Counted from the first letter of the stretch, positions 1 through 6,181 are shown. The stretch is DNA of 6,318 nt from an uncultured Actinomyces sp. (GCA_937926195.1 CALEXZ010000166.1:1-6318); one strand, 5' to 3'. Made by a program: numbers and translations. The notes: a model not told the origin generated them from the sequence alone.

Positions 1-362
1 GCACCATCCCGCACCTGGTCCAGGGCGAGGACTCCGCCGGAGTCGTCCTCCTGCGTCCGGCCTCCCCCGGTACCGGTGTTATCGCCGGCGGCCCGGTGCG
101 CGCCGTGCTGGACTGCGCCGGCATCCACGACATCCTGTCGAAGTCTCTCGGTTCCTCGAACGCGATCAACACCGTCCACGCGACGGTCGACGCGCTCAAG
201 CAGCTCGAGCAGCCCGAGGGCGTCGCCGCCCGCCGTGGCCTGCCGCTGGAGGACATCGCGCCGCAGTCCATGCTGCGCGCCCGTGCCGAGGGCGAGGCCG
301 AGAGGCGCGCCGAGGCCGAGAAGAAGGAGGCCGAGAAGGCCGCTGAAGGAGTTGAGGCGTGA
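1..362 (+). CDS. rpsE: 30S ribosomal protein S5, C-terminal part (5' end outside window)
   Basis: S5 is a small-subunit protein near the mRNA entry side and decoding region, important for translational accuracy. The gene enters the window already open, with the first complete codon at base 3, and ends at a TGA at 360-362, so 119 residues are visible. They begin TIPH and include the S5 C-terminal domain hallmarks GVVLLRPASPGTGVIAGGPV, RAVLDCAGIHDILSKSLGS and NAINTVHATVDAL, followed by ARRGLPLEDIAP. The N-terminal double-stranded-RNA-binding-like domain lies upstream of the window. The last 25 or so residues form a highly charged Ala/Glu/Lys/Arg tail that looks helical and is longer than the short tails I recall for Streptomyces S5. 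The stop overlaps the rpmD start by one base (TGATG), which implies translational coupling. Identification is very secure; only the start is unseen. Confidence 0.97.
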   Translation, partial: TIPHLVQGEDSAGVVLLRPASPGTGVIAGGPVRAVLDCAGIHDILSKSLGSSNAINTVHATVDALKQLEQPEGVAARRGLPLEDIAPQSMLRARAEGEAERRAEAEKKEAEKAAEGVEA

Positions 363-556
363 TGGCTGACACCGCCACCAAGCAGCTCAAGGTGACCCAG
401 GTCCGCTCGGGCATCGGCGGTACCCGCCGCCAGCGCGAGACCCTGCGCTCCCTCGGCCTGCGCAAGATCCGCCAGTCCGTCGTGCGCGAGGACAACCCCT
501 CCGTGCGCGGCATGATCGCCACGGTGGCGCACCTCGTCACCGTTGAGGAGGCCTGA
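362..556 (+). CDS. rpmD: 50S ribosomal protein L30
   Basis: L30 is a small large-subunit protein. The 64-residue product matches the family in size and shows the L30 pattern: KQLKVTQVRSGIG, then RQRETLRSLGLRKI, then VVREDNPSVRGMIATVAHLV. The first seven residues before the KVTQ core are a short extension rich in Thr/Ala. I chose the ATG at 362, which overlaps the rpsE stop by one base. A GTG three bases upstream (359) is also in frame and slightly closer to the GAAGGAG Shine-Dalgarno at 345-351, but the ATG opens with the same 12 bases that start rplO and the GH20 gene. It sits between rpsE and rplO, the normal spc order. Only the exact start codon is uncertain. Confidence 0.95.
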   Translation: MADTATKQLKVTQVRSGIGGTRRQRETLRSLGLRKIRQSVVREDNPSVRGMIATVAHLVTVEEA

Positions 557-557
557 G

Positions 558-1031
558 ATGGCTGACACCAAGAACACCGAGGAGAAGGTGCAGGTCGTCA
601 AGCTGCACCACCTCCGTCCGGCCCCCGGCTCCAAGAAGGCCAAGACCCGCGTCGGCCGCGGTGAGGGCTCCAAGGGCAAGACCGCCGGACGCGGCACCAA
701 GGGCACCAAGGCCCGCTACCAGGTGCGGGCCGGCTTCGAGGGCGGCCAGACGCCCCTGCACATGCGCCTGCCCAAGCTGCGCGGCTTCCGCAACCCCAAC
801 CGTGTGGAGTTCCAGCCCGTGAACGTCGGCCGCATCGCCGAGCTGTTCCCCCAGGGCGGCACCGTCACGGTCGAGGACCTCGTGGCCAAGGGCGCCGTCC
901 GCGGCGGCCAGCTCGTCAAGGTCCTGGGCAGCGGCGACATCACCGTCAAGCTCGACCTCACCGTCGACGCCTGGTCCGCCTCCGCCAAGGAGAAGATCGA
1001 GGCCGCCGGCGGCACGGTCAGCGCCCGCTGA
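558..1031 (+). CDS. rplO: 50S ribosomal protein L15
   Basis: L15 is a late-assembling 23S-binding protein of the large subunit. The 157-residue product has the basic, glycine-rich N-terminal arm (LHHLRPAPGSKKAKTRVGRG at 16-35, then GRGTKGTKAR) that threads into rRNA. A globular C-terminal half follows, with the L15 signature around residues 119-152 (LVKVLGSGDITVKLDLTV, then SAKEKIEAAGG). About 12 residues (MADTKNTEEKVQ) precede the usual family start and make the protein a little longer than many L15s. The start is set by GAGGAG at 545-550, seven bases before the ATG. A TTG further upstream in frame would lie inside the rpmD end and was not used. The gene is two bases downstream of the rpmD stop and is followed by a strong hairpin, so it is probably the last gene of this transcription segment. 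Confidence 0.97.
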   Translation: MADTKNTEEKVQVVKLHHLRPAPGSKKAKTRVGRGEGSKGKTAGRGTKGTKARYQVRAGFEGGQTPLHMRLPKLRGFRNPNRVEFQPVNVGRIAELFPQGGTVTVEDLVAKGAVRGGQLVKVLGSGDITVKLDLTVDAWSASAKEKIEAAGGTVSAR

Positions 1032-1054
1032 GCGCGCCGCAGCACCCGCTGCGC

Positions 1055-1092
1055 ACGGGCCCCGTCACCACCCAGGTGGTGACGGGGCCCGT
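1055..1092 (+). terminator. Perfect 18-bp hairpin after rplO, probable terminator
   Basis: The arms at 1055-1072 and 1075-1092 are perfect reverse complements of 18 bases (ACGGGCCCCGTCACCACC and its complement), separated formally by CA; the innermost pairs would open to form a real loop. It lies 24 bases after the rplO stop. The following bases (TCTCGTCGTC) are not a true T-run, so this is a U-poor hairpin of the kind often seen in high-GC actinobacteria. It could terminate transcription, attenuate it, or protect the 3' end of the ribosomal-protein mRNA. The arms are directly visible; termination is inference. Confidence 0.75.
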
Positions 1093-1167
1093 TCTCGTCG
1101 TCGGAGCACCGGTGCCCGAGCACCACCCAACGTGACCTATCCCCGGTCCCGTGAGAGCCCCGCCAGG

Positions 1168-1196
1168 TTCAGGCTCGCAGCGGTGCACGGTAGGCT
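1168..1196 (+). promoter_or_regulatory. Candidate secY promoter
   Basis: TAGGCT at 1191-1196 fits the actinobacterial housekeeping -10 pattern TANNNT. Seventeen bases upstream is TTCAGG (1168-1173), a weak match to TTGACA. The predicted start near 1203 would give a leader of about 100 bases before secY. The placement downstream of the rplO hairpin makes a separate secY promoter sensible. The rest of the 270-base gap (1032-1301) holds no convincing gene. Pattern-based only. Confidence 0.5.
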
Positions 1197-1301
1197 GACA
1201 GACGGTGCTCTCCCGGCACCGGCCGTCCCCCACGCCCTCACACCGCGGGGCCACGGGTCCGACGGCGACTTCCGTGCCCAGCAGCGACAACAGGAGTACG
1301 A

Positions 1302-2594
1302 GTGCTCACTGCGTTCATGCAGGCGTTCCGCACGCCCGACCTCAGGAGGAAGCTCGTCTTCACCCTGGGCATCATGGCTCTGTTCCGTCTCGGCTCCGTG
1401 CTGCCGACCCCCGGGGTGAACCTGGGCAACGTCCAGACCTGCGTCGGCCAGACCGAGGACGCGGGGCTGCTGGGCCTCATCAACGTCTTCTCCGGCGGCG
1501 CCCTGCTGCAGCTGAGCGTCTTCGCGCTGGGCATCATGCCCTACATCACGGCCTCCATCATCATCCAGCTGCTGCGCGTCGTCATCCCGCGCTTCGAGGA
1601 GCTGTACAAGGAGGGGCAGTCGGGCACCGCCAAGCTCACCCAGTACACGCGCTACCTCACCATCGGCCTGGGAGTGCTCCAGTCCTCCACGATCGTGGCC
1701 ACCGCCGCCTCCGGGACGCTGTTCCCCACCTGCACGGTCTCGGTGGTCCCCGACGCCTCGCCCATGGACCTGGCCCTCATGATCATCACGATGACCGCCG
1801 GCACCGGCCTCATCATGTGGCTCGGTGAGCTCATCACCGAGAAGGGCATCGGCAACGGCATGTCGCTGCTCATCTTCACCTCGATCGTCGCCCGCATGCC
1901 CCAGAACCTCTTCTCCATCGTGGGCAACAACGACGGCGTCACGAAGTTCCTCATCGTCCTGGCCGTCATCCTCGCGGCCACCGTCGCCGTCGTCTTCATC
2001 GAGCAGGCCACCCGACGCATCCCCGTGCAGTACGCCAAGCGGATGGTGGGGCGGCGCCAGTACGGCGGGTCGACCACCTACATCCCGATCAAGATCAACA
2101 CGGCCGGCGTCATCCCCGTCATCTTCGCCTCCTCCATCCTGGCGATGCCCCAGCTCGTCGCCCAGTTCGGCAGCCCGGAGGCCGGATGGGTGCGCTGGGT
2201 GAGGGACAACCTGGCCCAGACGGACACGATCTACCTCGTCTCCTACGGCGTGCTCATCCTCTTCTTCGCCTTCTTCTACACCGCGATCACCTTCAACCCG
2301 GAGGAGATCGCCGATAACATGAAGAAGTACGGCGGTTTCATCCCGGGCATCCGCGCGGGTGAGCCCACCGTGAGGTACCTGTCCTTTGTCATCACCCGTG
2401 TGACGGCCGCCGGGTCCCTGTACCTGCTCGCCCTGGCCCTGCTGCCGACCGTCGCGGTCATCTGGCTCGGCCTGTCACAGAACCTGCCGTTCGGCGGCAC
2501 GACGATCCTCATCATGGTCGGCGTCGGCCTCCAGACGGTCAAGGAGATCAACTCCCAGCTCCAGCAGCGCCACTACGAAGGGTTCCTCTCATGA
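1302..2594 (+). CDS. secY: Preprotein translocase channel subunit SecY
   Basis: SecY is the membrane channel of the SecYEG translocon, exporting unfolded proteins with SecA and inserting membrane proteins. The 430-residue product has about ten hydrophobic segments, near residues 17-35, 70-92, 118-136, 155-175, 187-206, 214-234, 268-288, 308-328, 365-388 and 398-411. Family marks include FSGGALLQLSVFALGIMPYI (63-82, plug and TM2), GELITEKGIGNGMSLLIF (175-192), the basic cytoplasmic loop RRIPVQYAKRMVG (238-250), and FIPGIRAGEPTVRYL (346-360). Arg351 of that last motif is the counterpart of the SecA-interacting Arg357 of E. coli. The GTG at 1302 is supported by AGGAG at 1292-1296 and by the standard LTAF...RTPDLRRK N-terminus. 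The only two cysteines, C47 and C144, both fall in loops predicted to face outward. The stop overlaps the adk start by four bases (ATGA). Confidence 0.98.
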   Translation: MLTAFMQAFRTPDLRRKLVFTLGIMALFRLGSVLPTPGVNLGNVQTCVGQTEDAGLLGLINVFSGGALLQLSVFALGIMPYITASIIIQLLRVVIPRFEELYKEGQSGTAKLTQYTRYLTIGLGVLQSSTIVATAASGTLFPTCTVSVVPDASPMDLALMIITMTAGTGLIMWLGELITEKGIGNGMSLLIFTSIVARMPQNLFSIVGNNDGVTKFLIVLAVILAATVAVVFIEQATRRIPVQYAKRMVGRRQYGGSTTYIPIKINTAGVIPVIFASSILAMPQLVAQFGSPEAGWVRWVRDNLAQTDTIYLVSYGVLILFFAFFYTAITFNPEEIADNMKKYGGFIPGIRAGEPTVRYLSFVITRVTAAGSLYLLALALLPTVAVIWLGLSQNLPFGGTTILIMVGVGLQTVKEINSQLQQRHYEGFLS

Positions 2595-3175
2595 GCGCAC
2601 GCATGGTCCTCCTTGGTCCCCCCGGTGCCGGCAAGGGCACCCAGGCCGCTCGCATCTCCGAGCGCCTGGGCGTCCCCGCGATCTCCACCGGCGACATCTT
2701 CCGTGCGAACGTCGCCGGAGCCACTGAGCTCGGCGTCCTTGCCAAGTCCTACATGGACAAGGGCGAGTACGTCCCCGACTCGGTGACCAACGCGATGGTC
2801 AAGGACCGCATCGCCCAGGACGACGCCGCCCAGGGCTTCCTCCTCGACGGCTACCCGCGCACCGAGGCCCAGGTCCACGAGCTCGACGCCATGCTCGGGC
2901 AGGCCGGGCTGGGCCTCGACGTCGTCCTGGAGATCACCGCCGACGCCGAGGTTGTCGTCGCCCGCTTGCTCAAGCGGGCCACCGAGCAGAACCGTGCGGA
3001 TGACACCGAGGACGTCATCCGTCGGCGCCTTGAGGTCTACGCCGAGCAGACCGAGCCGCTCGCCGCCCTCTATGCCGACAAGGGCCTGCTCGTGTCCGTT
3101 GACGGTATCGGCGAGCTCGACGAGGTCACCGATCGCATCATGACCGCCCTCGCCGGCGCCGGCGTGAGCGCCTGA
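2591..3175 (+). CDS. adk: Adenylate kinase (short-LID type)
   Basis: This cytosolic enzyme interconverts ATP + AMP and 2 ADP, supplying adenylate balance. The 194-residue protein begins MSARMVLLGPPGAGKGTQAA; the P-loop GPPGAGKGT is at residues 9-17. The AMP-binding STGDIFRA starts at 32, DGYPRT is at 86-91, and the LID/arginine region RADDTEDVIRRRL is at 135-147. The length and the short LID without the Cys4 zinc knot match the short actinobacterial form. The ATG overlaps the secY stop (ATGA), pointing to coupled translation; a modest GAAGGG at 2577-2582 inside the secY end is eight bases upstream. secY-adk-map is a classic conserved order. All expected catalytic residues are visible, and nothing appears broken. 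Confidence 0.98.
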   Translation: MSARMVLLGPPGAGKGTQAARISERLGVPAISTGDIFRANVAGATELGVLAKSYMDKGEYVPDSVTNAMVKDRIAQDDAAQGFLLDGYPRTEAQVHELDAMLGQAGLGLDVVLEITADAEVVVARLLKRATEQNRADDTEDVIRRRLEVYAEQTEPLAALYADKGLLVSVDGIGELDEVTDRIMTALAGAGVSA

Positions 3176-3183
3176 CACACGAG

Positions 3184-3222
3184 GACGGCGGGTCGACCCA
3201 CTCAGGGCGGCCCGCCGCCGTC
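3184..3222 (+). terminator. Hairpin in the adk-map spacer
   Basis: GACGGCGGG (3184-3192) pairs with CCCGCCGCCGTC (3211-3222), leaving a three-base bulge. The 10-bp palindrome GGGTCGACCC overlaps the 5' arm. It sits nine bases after the adk stop with no T-run behind it. It could be a partial terminator, an mRNA-stability element separating adk from map levels, or a GC-rich chance structure. I see no convincing map promoter in the rest of the 99-base spacer, so map is probably still cotranscribed with adk. Confidence 0.4.
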
Positions 3223-3274
3223 GTACCCGCGGCCAGACACCGACCACCACCACCGCCGCTGGAAGGACACCACC

Positions 3275-4156
3275 GTGCTCGGACGCGAGCAGATCCAGAT
3301 CAAGACCCCCGACCAGGTGCGCCAGATGCGCCGGGCAGGGCTCGTCGTCGCCGACATCCACGCCGCCCTGCGCGAGGCCGTGCGGCCCGGTACCACCACT
3401 GCCGAGCTCGATGCTGTGTGCGCCCAGGTCATCGCCAGCAACGGCGCCCACTCGAACTTCCTGGGCTACTACGACTACCCGGCCACCGTGTGCACCTCGG
3501 TCAACGACGAGGTCGTCCACGGCATCCCCGGTGGGCGCGTCCTTGAGGAGGGTGACCTCATCACCTTCGACTGCGGCGCCTACGTTCTGGACGAGGACGG
3601 CACCCAGTGGCACGGGGACGCCGCCTTCACGACCGTCGTCGGCGGGCACTACGCCAGCGACTCCGACCGCCTGCTCGACACCACCACCCGCGAGGCCCTG
3701 TGGGCCGCCATCGCGGCCGTCGCCCGCGCCGCGGCGGGGGAGGGCACCGGGCGCGCCGCGCGTCTCAACGCGGTGGGCGACGCCGTGGAGGCGGTCGTCG
3801 ACGCGGCCGCCCGCGAGCACGGGCACAGGCTGGGCATCCTCGAGGACTACGTCGGCCACGGGATCGGCACGTCCATGCACATGGCGCCCGACGTCCTCAA
3901 CTACTCCGTCTCACGCAAGGGGCCCCGCCTGCGCCCCGGTATGGTGCTCGCCATCGAGCCGATGCTCACCGCCGGCTCGCCGCGCGTGCGTGAGCTCGAC
4001 GACGGCTGGACCGTCGTCACCGAGGACGGCTGCCGGGCCGCCCAGTGGGAGCACACGGTCGCCGTCGTCCCCGGTGGCGTGTGGGTCCTCACCGCCCCCG
4101 ACGGCGGCGTCGAGGGCCTGAGCGCCTACGACATCGAGCCCCGGCCGCTGCGCTGA
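3275..4156 (+). CDS. map: Methionine aminopeptidase, type I
   Basis: This cytosolic metalloprotease removes the initiator methionine from nascent proteins whose second residue is small. All type I active-site residues are visible in the 293-residue product: His83 (VNDEVVHGIP), the metal ligands Asp99 (ITFDCG), Asp115 (WHGDAAFT), His195 (YVGHGIG), Glu228 (AIEPM) and Glu259 (QWEHT), plus His202 in SMHMAP. These correspond to E. coli H79, D97, D108, H171, E204, E235 and H178. At 293 residues it is some 30 longer than the 264 residues of the E. coli enzyme; part of the extra length lies around residues 120-165 and part is a C-terminal tail. No N-terminal SH3 or zinc-finger extension is present. 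The GTG start is chosen because GGAAGGA (3261-3267) is seven bases upstream and the LGREQIQIKTPDQV N-terminus is typical. It follows adk after a 99-base spacer; the usual next gene, infA, is displaced by a GH20 gene. Confidence 0.97.
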   Translation: MLGREQIQIKTPDQVRQMRRAGLVVADIHAALREAVRPGTTTAELDAVCAQVIASNGAHSNFLGYYDYPATVCTSVNDEVVHGIPGGRVLEEGDLITFDCGAYVLDEDGTQWHGDAAFTTVVGGHYASDSDRLLDTTTREALWAAIAAVARAAAGEGTGRAARLNAVGDAVEAVVDAAAREHGHRLGILEDYVGHGIGTSMHMAPDVLNYSVSRKGPRLRPGMVLAIEPMLTAGSPRVRELDDGWTVVTEDGCRAAQWEHTVAVVPGGVWVLTAPDGGVEGLSAYDIEPRPLR

Positions 4157-4163
4157 GACGCCC

Positions 4164-4180
4164 GGGCACGGCACGTGCCT
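4164..4180 (+). terminator. Short hairpin after map
   Basis: GGCACG (4165-4170) and CGTGCC (4174-4179) form a six-bp stem with a GCA loop, extended by a G-T wobble at 4164/4180. It lies eight bases after the map stop and has no T-run behind it. It might weakly end the secY-adk-map transcript ahead of the GH20 gene's own promoter. Small enough to be chance in such GC-rich DNA. Confidence 0.35.
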
Positions 4181-4232
4181 CGCAGGCGGTGGGGCGCGCC
4201 CGCTGCCCGTACCGGTGGCCGGTCTCTGCGGC

Positions 4233-4246
4233 TACCCTTCGCCCCA
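4233..4246 (+). promoter_or_regulatory. Candidate promoter giving a leaderless GH20 mRNA
   Basis: TACCCT (4233-4238) fits TANNNT and is followed by seven bases and then the ATG at 4246, so the predicted transcription start coincides with the start codon. No Shine-Dalgarno is present between 4220 and 4245, which fits leaderless translation, a common mode in actinobacteria. No convincing -35 box is seen; instead a small dyad, ACCGG-TGG-CCGGT (4211-4223), occupies that area and might be a binding site. Inference from pattern and spacing only. Confidence 0.5.
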
Positions 4247-6015
4247 TGGCTGACACCGTCGTCCCCGAGCACCCGACCGCACCGGTGCTCATCACCCCCG
4301 CGCCCCGCAGCCTGGAGGTCGGTGGCCCGGGCTTCACCCTGCGCCGCCACACCCCTCTCGTGTGCCAGAGCGGCGCGGAGGAGGCCACCGAGATGCTCGC
4401 CTCGCGGCTGCGCGAGGGGCTGGGCTGGGCGGCCAGCGCCGATCTCATCACCCTGCCCCTGGCGCAGGAGGTGCCCGCGCCCGTGCCCGGCGCCGTCTCG
4501 ATCCTGCTCGACGCCCCCCAGCAGGTCGGGCGGGAGGGCTACACGCTCACCGTCGCCCCCGACGGCGTCGTGGCGCGCGCCACCACGAGCCTGGGCGCCC
4601 TCAACGCCGTGCGCACCCTCCTGCAGCTGCTGCCGGCGCGGGTCATGGACCCCGACGGCGCCGCCTGGGGGCGCTCGCACCCCGACGACGCCCTGGCGCT
4701 CCTGCCGGGTCTGCGCATCGAGGACGCCCCCCGCTGGGCGCACCGCGGCGTCATGATCGACGTCGCCCGCAGCTTCCTGCCTGTGGAGGAGCTCCTGCGC
4801 GTCATCGAGGCCGTGAGCCTCCTCAAGCTCAACGTCCTGCACCTGCACCTCGTCGACGACCAGGGCTGGCGCCTGGAGATCACCAACGGGGGCCGCAGCG
4901 AGGACGACCCCCACGACTACACCCGCCTGACGCAGGTCTCCGGGCGCACCGCGGTGAGCCTGCCCGCCTGGTCCGGCCGGCCGGGACGCCCGGGGTGGTA
5001 CACCCAGGAGGACTACCGGCGCATCCTCGCCTTCTGTCGGGCGCGCGGCATCGAGGTCGTCCCCGAGATCGACGTGCCGGGGCACGTCGGTGCCGCCCTG
5101 CACGCCCTGGAGGGGCTGTGCACCCCCGGCAGCTCCCACGAGGCCAGCGCCGAGGCGCCCACGGCGGCCGCTGACGCCAGCATCGTCGTCGGCTTCTCCT
5201 ACCTTGACCCCCACGCCCCGGCCACACGCAGCTTCCTGCGCCACGTGCTCACCCAGGTCATGGACCTCGACCCCCAGGGCAGGCGCGTGCACCTGGGAGG
5301 GGACGAGCCCTGGGCGATGGCCGAGCGCTACGGCATCGGCCCCGGCTCGGCCTACGCCGAGCTGCTGTCCTACGCCTGCCAGGTCGTGCGCGCACGCGGC
5401 CGGGTGCCCATCGGCTGGAACGAGGCCTGGTCCGCCCGCCCGCAGGCGAGCCCGAGCGGCGCGGGGCAGGCAGCCGCGGCCATGCAGCTGCAGGTGTGGG
5501 ACGTGCGCGGCGAGGAGGCCGCCCGGGGGCAGGAGCTGGCGGCCCGGCAGGGTGCCCGTTTCATCATGTCGCCCTGCCACCACGCCTACCTCGACATGAT
5601 GTGGGACGAGCAGGCACCCCTGGGCCTGGACTGGGCCGGTGTCGTCGACATCGCCGCCGCCCGGGACTGGGACCCCGAGGCGCTGCTGGAGGCGGTCGGG
5701 CAGGAGTGTATCGAGGGCGTTGAGGCGACCCTGTGGGCGGAGACCGCGCGCGGGGTCGAGGACGTCGAGATGCTCCTGCTGCCCCGCCTGCTGGGCACCG
5801 CCGAGGTTGGCTGGTGCGAGCCGCTGGCCCGAGACCCCCGGGAGCGGGAGCGGGCGGTGGCGGGCTTCATGCGCCGCTGCGCCGCCTACGGGGGCCGCCT
5901 GCGGGCCGCGGGCACCGCCTTCGCCCTGGTGGCCGGCGTTCCCTGGCGTGAGGGGGGACCCGACTACGGGGCGGTCGTCGTCGAGCAGGAGGCCGAGCGG
6001 CGCCACCGGGGCTGA
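4246..6015 (+). CDS. Beta-N-acetylhexosaminidase, glycoside hydrolase family 20
   Basis: GH20 enzymes release terminal GlcNAc or GalNAc from chitooligosaccharides, peptidoglycan fragments or glycans by substrate-assisted catalysis. The 589-residue protein has an N-terminal GH20b-like alpha/beta domain (about 17-155, ITPAPRSLEV to LPGLRIEDAP) and then the catalytic TIM barrel. Visible residues include Arg167 (WAHRGVMIDVARSFLP), HLHLVDDQGWRLEI (199-212), VVPEIDVPGH (271-280), the catalytic pair Asp353-Glu354 in HLGGDEPW, GWNEAW (390-395), Trp418, Tyr448 in AYLD, and Trp497/Glu499 in LWAE. There is no signal peptide, lipobox, membrane segment or cell-wall anchor, so it should act in the cytoplasm on imported amino sugars or recycled wall material. 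The ATG at 4246 is preferred because the homologous sequence starts just after it. The reading frame continues upstream but would overlap map with Arg-rich non-homologous sequence. The specific substrate cannot be read from sequence. Confidence 0.93.
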   Translation: MADTVVPEHPTAPVLITPAPRSLEVGGPGFTLRRHTPLVCQSGAEEATEMLASRLREGLGWAASADLITLPLAQEVPAPVPGAVSILLDAPQQVGREGYTLTVAPDGVVARATTSLGALNAVRTLLQLLPARVMDPDGAAWGRSHPDDALALLPGLRIEDAPRWAHRGVMIDVARSFLPVEELLRVIEAVSLLKLNVLHLHLVDDQGWRLEITNGGRSEDDPHDYTRLTQVSGRTAVSLPAWSGRPGRPGWYTQEDYRRILAFCRARGIEVVPEIDVPGHVGAALHALEGLCTPGSSHEASAEAPTAAADASIVVGFSYLDPHAPATRSFLRHVLTQVMDLDPQGRRVHLGGDEPWAMAERYGIGPGSAYAELLSYACQVVRARGRVPIGWNEAWSARPQASPSGAGQAAAAMQLQVWDVRGEEAARGQELAARQGARFIMSPCHHAYLDMMWDEQAPLGLDWAGVVDIAAARDWDPEALLEAVGQECIEGVEATLWAETARGVEDVEMLLLPRLLGTAEVGWCEPLARDPRERERAVAGFMRRCAAYGGRLRAAGTAFALVAGVPWREGGPDYGAVVVEQEAERRHRG

Positions 6016-6022
6016 GCACCTC

Positions 6023-6058
6023 GCCCGCCCGCCCCGCCGCCGGCGGCGGCGGCCGGGC
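6023..6058 (+). terminator. GC-only hairpin after the GH20 gene, probable terminator
   Basis: CCGCCGCC (6034-6041) pairs with GGCGGCGG (6045-6052) around a three-base loop. An outer GCCCG/CGGGC stem (6023-6027 with 6054-6058) is separated by an internal loop. It starts eight bases after the stop codon. No T-run follows. It sits between GH20 and the infA promoter candidate, where a terminator would be expected. The CGG-repeat composition means alternative registers can form. Confidence 0.5.
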
Positions 6059-6099
6059 CCTGTGGTCGGAAACACCGTGACTGTGCCCGATCTCGCGTG

Positions 6100-6127
6100 G
6101 TGAGCGCGCCTCGCCCTGCCGTATTGT
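6100..6127 (+). promoter_or_regulatory. Candidate infA promoter
   Basis: TATTGT (6122-6127) is the most AT-rich hexamer in the gap and fits TANNNT. GTGAGC (6100-6105), a partial TTGACA match, lies 16 bases upstream. Transcription would begin near 6134, inside the dyad at 6129-6154, leaving a leader of about 110 bases. A private promoter is expected because the GH20 gene separates infA from map. Confidence 0.5.
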
Positions 6128-6128
6128 T

Positions 6129-6154
6129 GGGGTCCGGTGCGCCCTCCGGTCCCC
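6129..6154 (+). repeat. Imperfect dyad at the predicted infA transcription start
   Basis: GGGGTCCGG (6129-6137) and CCGGTCCCC (6146-6154) are complementary except for a central T-T mismatch, separated by eight bases. Lying one base past the -10 hexamer, it could be a repressor operator or, in RNA, a 5'-end stem that affects stability. Symmetry is seen; role is inferred. Confidence 0.4.
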
Positions 6155-6181
6155 ACATCTGATAACAGCAGGGGGAACGGG

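Noticed and set aside
359..361. GTG as an alternative rpmD start
   Set aside because: Possible, with slightly better SD spacing, but it adds only one Met and the overlapping ATG at 362 matches the start sequence of two other genes. Not fully excluded.
1132..1419. Open frames in the rplO-secY gap on the + strand
   Set aside because: They run into secY in other frames, lack SD support and encode low-complexity Arg/Ser/Pro sequence.
3190..3199. GGGTCGACCC palindrome as a separate operator
   Set aside because: Ten bases of G+C-rich symmetry is easily chance and it overlaps the larger adk-map hairpin; no promoter is seen nearby.
2573..3880. A 435-codon open frame on the minus strand across adk and map
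   Set aside because: It is antisense to two conserved enzymes with complete motifs, and its translation is Gly/Val/Asp-rich with no recognisable domain.
4045..4245. In-frame upstream extension of the GH20 gene by 67 codons
   Set aside because: It would overlap map by over 100 bases and encodes Arg/Pro-rich sequence unlike a GH20 N-terminus or signal peptide; the ATG at 4246 has a fitting -10 hexamer just upstream.
6034..6052. CGG trinucleotide run as a microsatellite or phase-variable repeat
   Set aside because: Only four CGG units, outside any coding frame, and better explained as one arm of a terminator-like hairpin.
4126..6156. A 676-codon open frame on the minus strand opposite the GH20 gene
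   Set aside because: Its translation is low-complexity Gly/Arg/Ala/Val-rich with no family features, the expected antisense shadow of a G+C-rich gene. The + strand frame has intact GH20 catalytic motifs.
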